A DNA stretch of 64,000 nucleotides from positions 62,001 to 126,000 of the forward strand of contig NZ_FXZM01000006.1 in NCBI RefSeq assembly GCF_900169175.1, in the 5' to 3' direction. This document shows, piece after piece, positions 27,883 through 37,294 of this stretch (positions within the stretch are counted from its first letter, which is position 1; each line of letters opens with the position of its first letter). This stretch comes from Brevibacterium jeotgali. Its GTDB lineage: Bacteria > Actinomycetota > Actinomycetes > Actinomycetales > Brevibacteriaceae. The position numbers and the translations under genes are program-made. The notes under the pieces are model-generated. The model saw nothing but the letters and a program-made list of their open reading frames with translations, ran no database searches and had not been told where the DNA came from.

Positions 27883-29067
27883 TCAGAGTGCGTCGAGTGC
27901 CCGCTCCAGATCGGAGAGGAGGTCCTCGACCGTCTCGATGCCGACGGAGAGGCGGACGACCTCCTCCGGCACTGCGAGCTCCGTGCCGCGGACGGACGCG
28001 TGCGTCATCGCATCCGGGTAGTTGACCAGGGATTCGACGCCTCCCAGCGATTCCGCCAGTGTGAAGAGCCGCAGCGACTCCGCGAACCTCCGCGCCGTGG
28101 CCCCGTCTGCCAGCGCGAGTGAGACCATGCCGCCGAATCCGCTCATCTGGGACCGGGCCAGAGCGTGGCCGGGATGCGATTCGAGGCCGGGGTAGTAGAC
28201 GGTCCGCACCGTGTCGTGGCGATCGAGGAAGCCCGCGATGAGGCCGGCGTTGGCGCTGTGGCGCTCCATGCGGATCGCCAGCGTCTTCAGCCCACGGGTC
28301 GTGAGGAACGCGTCGTGGGGACCACTGATCGCGCCCGCTGCGAACTGCTGGAACTCGACCTTCTCCGCGAGTGCCGCATCGTTCGTCACGATCGCACCGC
28401 CCACCACGTCGGAATGTCCGCCCAGGTACTTCGTCGTCGAGTGGACGACGACGTCCGCGCCCAGCAGGAGCGGCCGCTGCAGAGCGGGGGACGCGAAGGT
28501 GTTGTCGACGACCACCAGAGCACCGGCCTCGTGTCCGATCCTCACGAGCTCCGCGATGTCCGCCACGCCCATGAGCGGGTTGGACGGAGTCTCGACCCAG
28601 AGCACCTGCGCGGGCGACTGCTGCAGGGAGGCCCGGACGGCCTCCGCGTCGGTCATGTCGACGATCCGCAGGCCGACGCCCCAGGGGCCCAGGATCTTGT
28701 CGACCAGGCGATGGGTGCCGCCGTAGACGTCGTTGCCCATGAGCACGGCGTCGCCGGGGGTGAGAGCGGCGCGCAGCAGCGCATCCTCGGCAGCGAGGCC
28801 GGACGCGAACGACAGGCCGAAGCGGCCTCCCTCGAGCGCGGCGAGCTGCTGCTGCAGTGCGGACCTGGTGGGGTTGGCGCTGCGCCCGTACTCGTAGCCG
28901 TTCCGCAGTCCGCCGATCCCGTCCTGGGCATAGGTGGAGGACACGTGGAGCGGCGGGATGACCGCACCGGTCGTCGGATCATGGTCCTGTCCAGCGCGGA
29001 TCGCCAGGGTGTCGAACCCCATGCTCGCCGCGGTCTGTGCGCCTTCTGTGTGATCCTGATCAGTCAC
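27883..29067 (-). CDS. metB: Cystathionine gamma-synthase/gamma-lyase family PLP enzyme
   Basis: 394 residues of the Cys/Met metabolism PLP family. The PLP lysine lies in VVHSTTKYLGGHSDVVGG. Other family sequences are GYEYGRSANPTRSALQ, FASGLAAEDALL, GNDVYGGTHRLVDK, WVETPSNPLM and ESLGGVESLVNYPDAMTHAS. The reaction is either cystathionine synthesis from an acyl-homoserine (forward) or cleavage to cysteine, 2-oxobutyrate and ammonia (reverse). Translational coupling to cbs (GTG overlaps the cbs TGA) favours gamma-lyase activity in reverse transsulfuration, although family members often do both. Confidence 0.9.
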   Translation of the reverse strand: MTDQDHTEGAQTAASMGFDTLAIRAGQDHDPTTGAVIPPLHVSSTYAQDGIGGLRNGYEYGRSANPTRSALQQQLAALEGGRFGLSFASGLAAEDALLRAALTPGDAVLMGNDVYGGTHRLVDKILGPWGVGLRIVDMTDAEAVRASLQQSPAQVLWVETPSNPLMGVADIAELVRIGHEAGALVVVDNTFASPALQRPLLLGADVVVHSTTKYLGGHSDVVGGAIVTNDAALAEKVEFQQFAAGAISGPHDAFLTTRGLKTLAIRMERHSANAGLIAGFLDRHDTVRTVYYPGLESHPGHALARSQMSGFGGMVSLALADGATARRFAESLRLFTLAESLGGVESLVNYPDAMTHASVRGTELAVPEEVVRLSVGIETVEDLLSDLERALDAL

Positions 29068-30083
29068 TGTGCTCCTCCTTCTGCGGCGTCGGCCGCACTG
29101 TTCGCGGTCTGCGCCGCGACGTCGTCTGCGCTCATGTGGCCCCGTTCGACCATCCAGTCGTCGTGGAAGATCTTGGCCATGTACCCGCGGCCGGAATCCG
29201 GCAGCAGGACCACGACCACCGCGTCGTCCGGCAGGTCCCGCGCGGCGCGCAGGGCCGCGACGACGGCCATGCCGCTCGAGCCCCCGACCAGGAGCCCCTC
29301 CTCCCGTGCCAGCCTGCGCGTCATCGCGAAGGACTCCGCGTCCGTGACCGTCTCGAAGCCGTCCGGGACGGCGGGGTCGTAGGTGTCCGGGATGTAGTCC
29401 TCGCCCACGCCTTCGACGTCGTAGCCGAATGCTTCGCCGCCTGCGTAGATCGACCCGTCGGGGTCCGCGACGATGACGCGGACCGCACCGCCCGACGCCT
29501 CCTTGAGGTACCGACCGGTACCGCTGACGGTGCCGCCGGTGCCCGCGCCGATGACGAAGTGGGTGAGCTTCCCCTCCGTGTCTCGCCAGATCTCCGGACC
29601 CGTCGACTCGTAGTGGCTGCGCGGACCGTTCTGGTTGGAGAACTGGTCGGGCTTGTAGCCGCCGGGGATCTCACGCGCCAGGCGATCGGACACGGAGTAG
29701 TAGGACTGCGGGTCATCGGGCGCGACGTTCGACGGGACGACGACGACCTCCGCCCCGTAGGCACGCAGCACCGCCCGCTTGTCCTCGGACACCTTGTCCG
29801 GGCACACGAAGACGCACCGGTAGCCGCGCTGCTGCGCGACGAGTGCCAGGCCCACGCCCGTGTTGCCGCTGGTCGGCTCGACGATCGTGCCGCCGGGCCG
29901 CAGCGCACCGGATTCCTCGGCCGCGTCGATGATGTTCACCGCGATGCGATCCTTGACCGAACCGCCCGGGTTGAAGAGCTCGACCTTCGCGAGGACGGTC
30001 GCGCCGATGCCCTCCGTCACGCGATTGAGGCGGATGAGCGGGGTATCGCCGATCAGATCGGTGACGCTGTTGGCAAAGCGCAT
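29064..30083 (-). CDS. cbs: Cystathionine beta-synthase, catalytic core only
   Basis: 339 residues of the fold-type II PLP family. The PLP lysine lies in NPGGSVKDRIAVN. TSGNTGVGLALV binds the carboxylate, GAGTGGTVSGTGRYLK binds the phosphate, and GGSSGMAV and LLPDSGRGYMAK are near the C-terminus. It condenses serine and homocysteine to cystathionine. Most actinobacterial Cbs proteins carry a C-terminal pair of CBS domains (total about 460 residues). Here the protein ends shortly after FHDDWMVERGHMS, so the regulatory module is absent. A cysteine-synthase-like activity is also possible. GAGGAG precedes the ATG; metB follows with a 4-bp overlap. Confidence 0.88.
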   Translation of the reverse strand: MRFANSVTDLIGDTPLIRLNRVTEGIGATVLAKVELFNPGGSVKDRIAVNIIDAAEESGALRPGGTIVEPTSGNTGVGLALVAQQRGYRCVFVCPDKVSEDKRAVLRAYGAEVVVVPSNVAPDDPQSYYSVSDRLAREIPGGYKPDQFSNQNGPRSHYESTGPEIWRDTEGKLTHFVIGAGTGGTVSGTGRYLKEASGGAVRVIVADPDGSIYAGGEAFGYDVEGVGEDYIPDTYDPAVPDGFETVTDAESFAMTRRLAREEGLLVGGSSGMAVVAALRAARDLPDDAVVVVLLPDSGRGYMAKIFHDDWMVERGHMSADDVAAQTANSAADAAEGGAQ

Positions 30084-30169
30084 GGGGCTCCTCGTCGTGG
30101 ATTCGTCGTCTTCGAGCATAGGCGGGTGGACCGGACGGCGCATCGTCCCGCTGACAGGCACACCCTCCG

Positions 30170-30892
30170 TCATCGCGTCGCCCAGATCAGCAGACCGACC
30201 GGTGCCAGTGCGAGGAGCCAGAAGACTGCGATCCACACGAATGGGGGCAGCGGGGTGAGGCGGCCCAGCACGGACGCGTCGGAGCCGCGGCCGCGCCGCC
30301 GGAGGTGGAGACGGCTGAGGTTCGCGATCGCGCGGACGCCTCCGGCCCATTCGAAGAGCCCGGCCGCCAGGAGCACGAGCAGGGTGACGGGCTCCGCGGC
30401 CCAGAGCAGGAGTGCGACGGTGCCCGCGATACCGGCCAGGGTCGAGCCCACCGCGATGAGCCCGCGCATGAACAGCAGTGCTGCGACGGACACGCCCAGG
30501 AGGACCGCCACCGCCGTCGTCGGCCAGACTCCGCTGCCGGTCACCCAACCGGCGGCCGCAGCGCACACCATGAGGGCTCCGACCAGGGGTGGGGCCGGGT
30601 AGCCCCAGAAGCTGGTCCAGGCGACGGAATCGGATCGGCCGGTCGAGGTCGTGAGACCCGAGTGATCCGCATTGACCCGGATGCGCATCCCAGTCCTGCC
30701 GCGCAGCGCCCCCGCGAGCGCATGGCCCAGCTCGTGGATCATCGTCACCCACACTCCGGTGACTCTCCAGATGCCGCCCGGCACGACCAGTGCGCCGGCG
30801 ATGACGACCGCTGCCGCCACGATGGACCACAGCTCATGACCGGCGAGCCGGTCCAGCAGACCGACGCCGAGGCCCTCCAGACCCTCCGTCAC
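30170..30892 (-). CDS. M50B-like membrane zinc metallopeptidase
   Basis: 240 residues, six or so membrane helices, with HELGHALAG near residue 53, the zinc-binding HExxH of site-2-type intramembrane proteases (M50B-like family). No PDZ domain is visible. The second metal ligand would lie in the C-terminal membrane region, but I cannot place it firmly. Substrates are unknown. The GTG at 30892 follows GGGAGG with six bases between. It lies 86 bp upstream of cbs with no obvious functional link. Confidence 0.8.
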   Translation of the reverse strand: MTEGLEGLGVGLLDRLAGHELWSIVAAAVVIAGALVVPGGIWRVTGVWVTMIHELGHALAGALRGRTGMRIRVNADHSGLTTSTGRSDSVAWTSFWGYPAPPLVGALMVCAAAAGWVTGSGVWPTTAVAVLLGVSVAALLFMRGLIAVGSTLAGIAGTVALLLWAAEPVTLLVLLAAGLFEWAGGVRAIANLSRLHLRRRGRGSDASVLGRLTPLPPFVWIAVFWLLALAPVGLLIWATR

Positions 30893-30936
30893 ACGTCACC
30901 TCCCGATCTGCACCCTGGGCTGCGATCGCGCAGCCA

Positions 30937-31545
30937 TCAGCCCCACGTATCCCGCGGTCCTCGTCCTCGCACACTCTTCCTTCCGCGGGTGAAGGAACGC
31001 TGAGCGGGTCCATGGATCTCGATGTCCTCGACCACGCGGCGTCCGATCTCGCGCTCGATCTTGTCGAGCAGGCCGTCCTTGAGGATCTTCAGCTGCGTCG
31101 CCCAGGTCGTCGAGGAGGTCCGCACGACGAGGGTGGGCGGATCGAACCGCTCGACGATGCAGTTCGCCGCGACGTCCCTCCCCACGAGGTCCGACCACCT
31201 GCTCGTCACCTGTGCCACGTCGAGACTCGTCTCCCATCCCCGCGTGTGCGCGATCTTCGAGAAGAGGCCCGCCAACGGTCGGGGATCGCGGGGATCGTGC
31301 CCCGAACCGGTGTAGGCGACCCCGCCATCGCCCCGGTCCGCTGCATCGGATCGTCCGTCATGCCATCGCTGCGAACTGCGCCGCGATCCCGCACCTGCGC
31401 GGGGTTCGACGTCCGCCATGCGCCGGACACGGTCGAGCGCGTCGAGGGCGGCGCCTGACAGCGGGGCACGGGTCCGATCGACGGAGCCGAGGCCGCCGCC
31501 GGCAGCGCCGCCCGGTCCGCCGGGCTCAGTCGTCCGAGGTGTCAC
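30937..31545 (-). CDS. dciA: DciA family protein (DUF721)
   Basis: 202 residues. The N-terminal half is polar and Arg/Gly-rich. The C-terminal DUF721 domain includes GWETSLDVAQVTSRWSDLVG and TLVVRTSSTTWATQLKI. DciA loads or operates the replicative helicase DnaB in bacteria that lack DnaC, and in actinobacteria the gene follows recF. The GTG at 31545 overlaps the recF stop by four bases, so the two are co-translated. Function is assigned by family and place in the dnaA-dnaN-recF cluster. Confidence 0.9.
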   Translation of the reverse strand: MTPRTTEPGGPGGAAGGGLGSVDRTRAPLSGAALDALDRVRRMADVEPRAGAGSRRSSQRWHDGRSDAADRGDGGVAYTGSGHDPRDPRPLAGLFSKIAHTRGWETSLDVAQVTSRWSDLVGRDVAANCIVERFDPPTLVVRTSSTTWATQLKILKDGLLDKIEREIGRRVVEDIEIHGPAQRSFTRGRKSVRGRGPRDTWG

Positions 31546-32687
31546 CGGGGACTCGCCACGGTCGTCAGATCGACGGTGCGGCCCACGAGCTCCTGCGGGA
31601 TCTCCGATCCGACCGCAGCGGTGATGAGCACCTGCTCCGCCTTCGCCACCAGGTCGGCGAGCCGGGCGCGGCGACCGGTGTCCAGCTCCGCGAAGACGTC
31701 ATCGAGCACGAGCACGGGCTGATCGTCCGGATTCCCGGAGTCCTCGCGGAGCAGATCCCAGCTGGCCAGCTGCAGAGCGAGCGCCAGAGACCAGCTCTCG
31801 CCGTGTGAGGCATAGCCCTTCGCTGGGACGTCTCCGATGAGCAGTTCGACATCGTCGCGCTGCGGTCCGACGAGCGTGAGACCCCTGTCGATCTCCTTCT
31901 CCCGCCGGGAGAGGACTGCCTCGACGATCACGTCGACGGCGCGCACGACGGCGTCGTCCGCATGCGGATCGATCGTCGAGTAATCGATCCGCGACCGATA
32001 CTCGGCGGATGCCAGCCGCCGCGATTCCCGTGCGTCGGCGGCCAGGGTGGAGAAGTGCGCTCCGATGTGCGGAGCGAGGTCCGACAGCAGTCGGCGGCGA
32101 CCGATCACCAGCGCGGCCGCGGCCTCGGCGAACGCGCGATCCCAGATGTCGAGAGTCGCTTCGAGGCCTGGGTTCGGATGCTGCTTGAGGCTCTTGAGCA
32201 GGGCGTTGCGCTGGCGCAGCGCCTTCTCCACGTCAGACAGCACGCCGGCGAAGCGCGGGTTGCGAGCGACGAGCAGGGAATCGAGCCAGTCGCGGCGCTC
32301 ACCCGGATCGCCCTTCACGAGTCCCAGGTCCTCGGGCGCGAAGACGACGCACGGAACGAGCCCCAGGATCTCCCTCACGCGGACTCCGGTGCGATTGATG
32401 CGCGCGCGATTGGCGCCCTTGGCCCTGATCGTGACCTCGGCCGTCACCTGCCGCTCGCCGCGATGCGCCTTCGCAGACACGATCGCCTGCCCCTGGCCTG
32501 CTCGCACGAGCGGCAGATCGTGGGGCACTCGGTGGGAGCGCAGGCGGGAGAGATACCCGATCGCTTCGACCAGATTCGTCTTGCCCCAGCCGTTGGGAGC
32601 GATGAAAGTCGTGACCCCGCGGTCCAGATCCAGATCGAGTGAGTCGTAGGACCGGAAGTCACGCAGGGCGAGTCTGCTCACCCACAC
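31542..32687 (-). CDS. recF: DNA replication and repair protein RecF
   Basis: 381-residue SMC-like ATPase. The N-terminal MWVSRLALRDFRSY is followed by a Walker A IAPNGWGKTNLVEAI near residues 29-43. A Trp occupies the position usually held by Gln/Ala/Ser. The signature and Walker B are in the C-terminal part (SLALALQLAS, PVLVLDDVFAELD). RecF loads RecA at gaps and arrested forks with RecO/RecR. The GTG at 32687 follows GGAGG at ten bases; a GTG six bases downstream is an alternative. It is 27 bp from dnaN and overlaps dciA. Confidence 0.97.
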   Translation of the reverse strand: MWVSRLALRDFRSYDSLDLDLDRGVTTFIAPNGWGKTNLVEAIGYLSRLRSHRVPHDLPLVRAGQGQAIVSAKAHRGERQVTAEVTIRAKGANRARINRTGVRVREILGLVPCVVFAPEDLGLVKGDPGERRDWLDSLLVARNPRFAGVLSDVEKALRQRNALLKSLKQHPNPGLEATLDIWDRAFAEAAAALVIGRRRLLSDLAPHIGAHFSTLAADARESRRLASAEYRSRIDYSTIDPHADDAVVRAVDVIVEAVLSRREKEIDRGLTLVGPQRDDVELLIGDVPAKGYASHGESWSLALALQLASWDLLREDSGNPDDQPVLVLDDVFAELDTGRRARLADLVAKAEQVLITAAVGSEIPQELVGRTVDLTTVASPR

Positions 32688-32714
32688 GCAGCGACCACCT
32701 CCGAACCCGGTGCG

Positions 32715-33857
32715 TCAGAATCGGATGATCGGCATGAGCAGGTAGCGGTACGAATCATCGTGCTCGCCCTCCTGCTCCTTCTGCCCCGTGATGACGACCG
32801 ACTTCTTGGGCTCTGTCATGGAGAACCTGACGAAGGGGTGCTCGATCTGCGCGAGTCCTTCGGAGATGAAGAGCGGGTTGAAGCCGGTCGTGATGTCTCC
32901 GCCGTTGATGGACGACTGCAGCGATTCCGATGCCTGCGCATCATCGCCCGCGCCGGCACGCAGAGTGACGGTGCCGTCTGCGAACTCGAAGCGGATCGGG
33001 GTGTTGCGCTCCGCGACGAGAGCGACGCGGCGGACGGCCTCCCGCAGTGCGGAGGTCTCGACGACCGCGGAGATCGGAGCGTCCTTGGGGAACAGGGACC
33101 GGACCTTCGGGTAGTCGCCCTCGATGAGCAGCGAGGTCGACTCACGACCATTGGCGGCGAAGGCGAGCATCTCCTTGCCGCCGGATTCCGACAGGCTGAT
33201 CCGGATGTCGCCGCCCATCGACTTCGCCGCGTCCGCCAGAGTCTTGCCGCGGATGAGCGCGTTGCGAGTGATGTCCGGAGTCGACGGGGACCACGTGAAC
33301 TCACGCACCGCGAGTCGGTAGCGGTCCGTCGCGAGCAGGGCGACCCGATCGCCCTCGATCTCGACCCGCACGCTCGTGAGGATCGGAACCGTGTCGTCCT
33401 TCGACGTGGCGATCGACACCTGGGAGACCGCGTGCTGGAACTCTGACGCGGCGACTGTGCCGGTCGCCTCCGGGATCGCCGGCAGCGCCGGATACTCGTC
33501 GACTGGCATCGTCATGAGGGAGAAGCGCGAGGAACCGCAGGTCAGATCGACCTTGCCGCCGTTGAGCTCCAGAGTCACAGCCTGGTTGGGCAGGGCCTTC
33601 GAGATGTCCGCCAGGAGCCGTCCGGAGACCAGGAACGTTCCGGGTGCTTCGACCTCTGCGCTGAACTCGGTGCGAGACGAGACTTCGTAGTCGAAGACCG
33701 CGAGTCGGACGGTTCCGTCCGACTCCGCCGTGATGAGGACACCCGTGAGGACCGGGGAGGAAGGACGCTGGGGCAGGGCCTTGGTCGTCCAGGTGACTGC
33801 CTCTGCGAGCACATCGCGCTCGACTCGGAACTTCACTTGCTCGGATGCTGCGTTCAC
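32715..33857 (-). CDS. dnaN: DNA polymerase III beta subunit (sliding clamp)
   Basis: 380 residues with the three-domain clamp fold. Recognisable sequences are KFRVERDVLAEAVTWTTKAL at the start, LLIEGDYPKVRSLFP, VALVAERNTPIRFEF and the C-terminal YRYLLMPIIRF, whose last residues line the protein-binding pocket. The dimeric ring tethers polymerase III and repair enzymes to DNA. The GTG at 33857 follows AGGAG; an upstream in-frame frame from 33947 runs into the origin region and is rejected. It is followed by recF and dciA on the same strand. Confidence 0.98.
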   Translation of the reverse strand: MNAASEQVKFRVERDVLAEAVTWTTKALPQRPSSPVLTGVLITAESDGTVRLAVFDYEVSSRTEFSAEVEAPGTFLVSGRLLADISKALPNQAVTLELNGGKVDLTCGSSRFSLMTMPVDEYPALPAIPEATGTVAASEFQHAVSQVSIATSKDDTVPILTSVRVEIEGDRVALLATDRYRLAVREFTWSPSTPDITRNALIRGKTLADAAKSMGGDIRISLSESGGKEMLAFAANGRESTSLLIEGDYPKVRSLFPKDAPISAVVETSALREAVRRVALVAERNTPIRFEFADGTVTLRAGAGDDAQASESLQSSINGGDITTGFNPLFISEGLAQIEHPFVRFSMTEPKKSVVITGQKEQEGEHDDSYRYLLMPIIRF

Positions 33858-34449
33858 GACACTCCTGCGGTTCGCACTGAGGACTTCTGACGGTGGGCGA
33901 GAGCCTGTCGACCAGACCCGCTGGCATGCGGACGGGCAGGAATGCACTCTACCCCACGCGGACCGGGGGCCGCACGGAGGACGGATGGCTCTACGGCGTG
34001 GTTCGTTGACATCGGCATGCGGTCGTGCTCCCCGCCCGGGGCAGGTGCGCGAAGCGTTCGAGGACGCGTCGTTCGAATATCCGCGGTGGCCGGTGTGCAG
34101 ATCTGCACAGCTGTCACCATGAGGTAGTCGTGCGAGAAGCGCATGATCGTGGGAGGTCGGTGCAGTGCGCGGTGGACCCTCTGAATCGCAATGAGTTGAA
34201 TAAGTTATCAGTAGTAGGCGCTGTGGAATCTGTGGACAGATGCACGGGATCGCCGTCGGCCTGCGGATCGGAGCCGTCGTGAGCAGGTGGACGGACTGTG
34301 CACGAGGACGGCATCACCGGTGCATGCCTGTGTAATCACATCGTTGTGACCCACAGGCTTCACCAGGCCGACGCGAGTCCGTCCCCCGTGCGGTCCACGT
34401 GCGCAGCGGCGTTTCCCACAGCGTTGTCCACAACTGTGCATTGCTCTTT
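33858..34449. other. Chromosomal origin region oriC (dnaA-dnaN intergenic)
   Basis: 592 bp without a gene. A perfect DnaA box TTGTCCACA lies at 34424-34432. CTGTCCACA (minus, 34231-34239), GATTCCACA (minus, 34222-34230) and TTTCCCACA (34412-34420) are close matches. An AT-rich stretch with TTGAATAAGTTATCAG near 34196-34211 is the best unwinding-element candidate. Location between dnaA and dnaN is the usual actinobacterial oriC position. Boxes were found by eye; exact limits are unknown. Confidence 0.75.
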
Positions 34450-36123
34450 TCATAGTCGATGCTGCTGTTTGATGCGGTTCGTGAGTTCGGTGACCTGGGT
34501 ATACAGGGCACGTCGTTCCGCCATCTGCGTCTTGATCTTCTTATTCGCGTGCATGACCGTGGTGTGGTCGCGCCCGCCGAACTCCTGGCCGATCTTCGGC
34601 AGCGACAGATCAGTGAGCTCGCGGCACAGGTACATCGCTATCTGCCGTGCGGTGGTCAGCGTGCGCGAACGGCTGCCGCTCTGCAGATCCTCGATGGAGA
34701 GGGTGAAGTACGACGCCGTCTGACCCATGATGTCCGCCGCGGTGATCTCCGGGGTGTCGTCCTGGGTGATGAAGTCCTTGAGGACCGTCTCCGCCAGACC
34801 GACGTCGATGACCTGGTCGTTGAGGTTGGCGAAGGCGGTGACGCGGATCAGTGCACCCTCCAGCTCGCGGATGTTCGACGACACGCGGCTCGCGATGTAT
34901 TCGAGCACATCCGGCGGCACGTCGAGCTTGTCCGTGAATGCCTTGTTCCTGAGGATGGCGAACCGGGTTTCGAGGTCCGGGGGCTGCACATCCGTGAGCA
35001 GGCCCCATTCGAAGCGGGAGCGCAGACGCTCCTCGAAGCCCTTCAGCATCTTGGGCGGCTGGTCCGCGGTGATGACGACCTGCTTCTCCTCGTTGTGCAG
35101 CGCGTTGAAGGTGTGGAAGAACTCCTCGATCGTCGCGTCTTTGCCCTGGAGGAACTGGATGTCATCGATCATGAGGATGTCGACCTCACGGTAGCGGCGC
35201 TGGAATGCCGGCCGCAGCGTGTTGGACGTCGTCTGGGACCCCACTGTGTTGATGAAGTCGTTGACGAACTCCTCGCTGGAGACGTACCGGACGCGGATCT
35301 CCGGGTAGAGCTGCTGCGAGTAGTGCCCGATCGCGTGGAGCAGATGTGTCTTGCCCAGCCCCGAGTCGCCGTAGATGAAGAGCGGGTTGTACGCCTTGGC
35401 GGGTGACTCCGCGACCGCGAACGCCGCTGCATGGGCGAAGCGGTTGGAGGCGCCGACGACGAAGGCGTCGAACGTGTACTTCGGGTTCAGGAGACTCGAG
35501 GAGGTCTTGCCGTCCGGACCGTGCGGAGCGGGGGTGCCGGTATGGGAGAAGGGGGCCGGGGACGAGCCGGACGCCCACTGCTGCCGTCCCTGCGGTGCCT
35601 GATCGGGGTTGTTCCCGACCTCCGCATGAGGCGGTGCTGCAGGTGCGGCCACGTCATCGGTGTCCTGTCCGGCAGCGGGTCCGGCACCGGATGCTGTGGC
35701 GGGATCCGCGCTGGGGGCGGGGCCGCCGTGGTCGAGTGAGCCCGTGTCAGGTGCTTCGTGCGGGGCAGGCGGTGCCTGTGCAGGTGGTGTCTGTGGTGGT
35801 GGTGTCTGCGGTGGTGCGGCAACGGGTGGAGCCGCTTCTGCCGGGGCCTCGGTGTACGAGGTGCCGACTGCGATCGCGAGGTTCACATCGTGGCCGACGA
35901 CCCGCCCGAACTCGCGGGTGAGGGGTTCGCGCAGGTCCGTCTCGAGATTGCGGCGATGCAGCTCCGAGGGGACGGCGAGGACGTAGATCGAGTCGCCGAT
36001 CATGCCCTTGGGCATGGCACCCGTGAGGAAGCCCTTGTGCTGTTTGAGGATGGCCGGATCGTTGAGGAGATTGGTGAGGACCTGCGTCCATATCTGCTCA
36101 GGATCGTTCTGTGTGGAGTCCAC
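34450..36123 (-). CDS. dnaA: Chromosomal replication initiator DnaA
   Basis: 557 residues. Domain I starts [13 protein letters not shown]. Domain II is a long Pro/Ala/Gly-rich linker of about 110 residues. Domain III has Walker [16 protein letters not shown] (near 251) and Walker [16 protein letters not shown]. Domain IV has [20 protein letters not shown] and the box-binding signature [15 protein letters not shown] (near 513). The GTG at 36123 follows GGAAGGACGAGG; the longer frame to 36222 is rejected. The upstream region holds at least six DnaA-box-like sites, consistent with autoregulation. Confidence 0.98.
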   Translation of the reverse strand: MDSTQNDPEQIWTQVLTNLLNDPAILKQHKGFLTGAMPKGMIGDSIYVLAVPSELHRRNLETDLREPLTREFGRVVGHDVNLAIAVGTSYTEAPAEAAPPVAAPPQTPPPQTPPAQAPPAPHEAPDTGSLDHGGPAPSADPATASGAGPAAGQDTDDVAAPAAPPHAEVGNNPDQAPQGRQQWASGSSPAPFSHTGTPAPHGPDGKTSSSLLNPKYTFDAFVVGASNRFAHAAAFAVAESPAKAYNPLFIYGDSGLGKTHLLHAIGHYSQQLYPEIRVRYVSSEEFVNDFINTVGSQTTSNTLRPAFQRRYREVDILMIDDIQFLQGKDATIEEFFHTFNALHNEEKQVVITADQPPKMLKGFEERLRSRFEWGLLTDVQPPDLETRFAILRNKAFTDKLDVPPDVLEYIASRVSSNIRELEGALIRVTAFANLNDQVIDVGLAETVLKDFITQDDTPEITAADIMGQTASYFTLSIEDLQSGSRSRTLTTARQIAMYLCRELTDLSLPKIGQEFGGRDHTTVMHANKKIKTQMAERRALYTQVTELTNRIKQQHRL

Positions 36124-36202
36124 CCTCGTCCTTCCGACGTGCATGAGAGGCGTGTCATCCCCCAGCCCTGTTCGCCCACAGGTGTGGAAGAGCATCCGGA
36201 TG

Positions 36203-36322
36203 ACGTCCACATAGTTTTCCACAGTTTGTGCATAGCGACCACGTGAATCCCGGAATCATCCACATCAGTGGACAAGCATGTGGAAATCACACGCGTGTCG
36301 TTTGTGGACGTCCTTGTTCACG
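36203..36322. promoter_or_regulatory. DnaA-box cluster upstream of dnaA
   Basis: Near-consensus boxes: ACGTCCACA (36203), TTTTCCACA (36215), TCATCCACA (36256), and on the minus strand TTGTCCACT (36267-36275), ATTTCCACA (36279-36287) and ACGTCCACA (36303-36311). TTGTTCACG follows at 36314. Likely dnaA autoregulation and possibly part of a bipartite origin. Confidence 0.65.
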
Positions 36323-36512
36323 CAGCGTGTGTACAAGGTTGTGGGCACAGCAGTGGGAGAGGAACCGGGTCGTCCGACCACGTTTCCGGGTGATGGCGTC
36401 CTCTCCGCGTCTTCTCCGCGCCATGTGAGGGTCGGGTGCGCGTCACCGTCAGGACATGTGCGACGCTCCCAGGTGAGCGCCGTCACTGTTCGGGGGCCCG
36501 GTGGGGTGCGGT

Positions 36513-36542
36513 TTGACCGCTGCGACAGGGCACCCCTACGAT
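36513..36542 (+). promoter_or_regulatory. rpmH operon promoter
   Basis: TTGACC (36513-36518), 18 bases, TACGAT (36537-36542): a near-consensus housekeeping promoter with a leader of about 165 nt before rpmH. Between 36323 and 36512 I see nothing further. Confidence 0.6.
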
Positions 36543-36712
36543 GGGGTGTCCTGTGTTGCGGGCTTGTACCCCGGTGTGTGCGCACTTCCCTGTTCTCCCT
36601 CGACGCAGGAGTGGGTGGCCGAACGAATCGCGAACGCGATGGATCCGGCCTGCATCCCGCCTCAGTGGAACCACACGTCAGCTGTGTCTGACGACGATCG
36701 ATGGAGTGAGAA

Positions 36713-36850
36713 GTGAGCAAGCATACTTTCCAGCCGAACAACCGCAAGCGCGCCAAGACGCATGGCTTCCGCCAGCGCATGAGCACTCGTGCCGGCCGAG
36801 CGATCCTCGCATCGCGTCGCCGCAGGGGCCGCCGCGCCCTGTCCGCCTGA
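36713..36850 (+). CDS. rpmH: 50S ribosomal protein L34
   Basis: 45 residues: [20 protein letters not shown], then [18 protein letters not shown] and RRALSA. This is the complete, highly basic L34 of the large ribosomal subunit. The GTG at 36713 is six bases after GGAGTGAGAA's GGAG. It is the first gene of the rpmH-rnpA-yidD-yidC-khpB-rsmG cluster. Confidence 0.98.
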   Translation: MSKHTFQPNNRKRAKTHGFRQRMSTRAGRAILASRRRRGRRALSA

Positions 36851-36877
36851 CCGCACGCCGGTTGAGGCCCCACCACC

Positions 36878-37294
36878 GTGCTGCCTCGTGAGAACAGGCT
36901 TCGTGATCCGGTCGACTTCCGCACTGCCTTCCGGGCGGGCGTGAAGGGGACCAGCGGCCACGCCCTGGCTCACGTGGTTCACACCCGCGAATCCCACGCC
37001 CCGCGCGTGGGATTCGTTGTTTCCAAAGCAGTCGGGAACGCGGTGGTCCGCAATCGGGTGAAGCGTCGCGCACGGGCGTGGGCGGCGGAGCAGATCAAAG
37101 ACCTCCGCACGGGAGACCTCCTGGTGATCCGGGCACTGCCCGCGGCTGCAGATGCGGACAGCACAGCACTCGCAGCATCCCTCGACCGTGCACTGCGCAC
37201 CGCCCTTCGGCGACTGCGGAAGCGGGACGAGGAGACCAGCAGGAGAGCGGGTGCCGGCATCGGTGACCCGACTGAACAGCGGCCGGGATCGTAG
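36878..37294 (+). CDS. rnpA: Ribonuclease P protein component
   Basis: 138 residues, basic. The family signature NAVVRNRVKRRARAW (the RNR motif that contacts the RNA subunit and the 5' leader) is intact, preceded by PRENRLRDPVDFRTAFRAG. It assists the RNase P RNA in maturing tRNA 5' ends. The GTG at 36878 lies 27 bp after rpmH. The C-terminal 25 residues are an extra polar tail. The yidD ATG follows the stop directly. Confidence 0.96.
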   Translation: MLPRENRLRDPVDFRTAFRAGVKGTSGHALAHVVHTRESHAPRVGFVVSKAVGNAVVRNRVKRRARAWAAEQIKDLRTGDLLVIRALPAAADADSTALAASLDRALRTALRRLRKRDEETSRRAGAGIGDPTEQRPGS

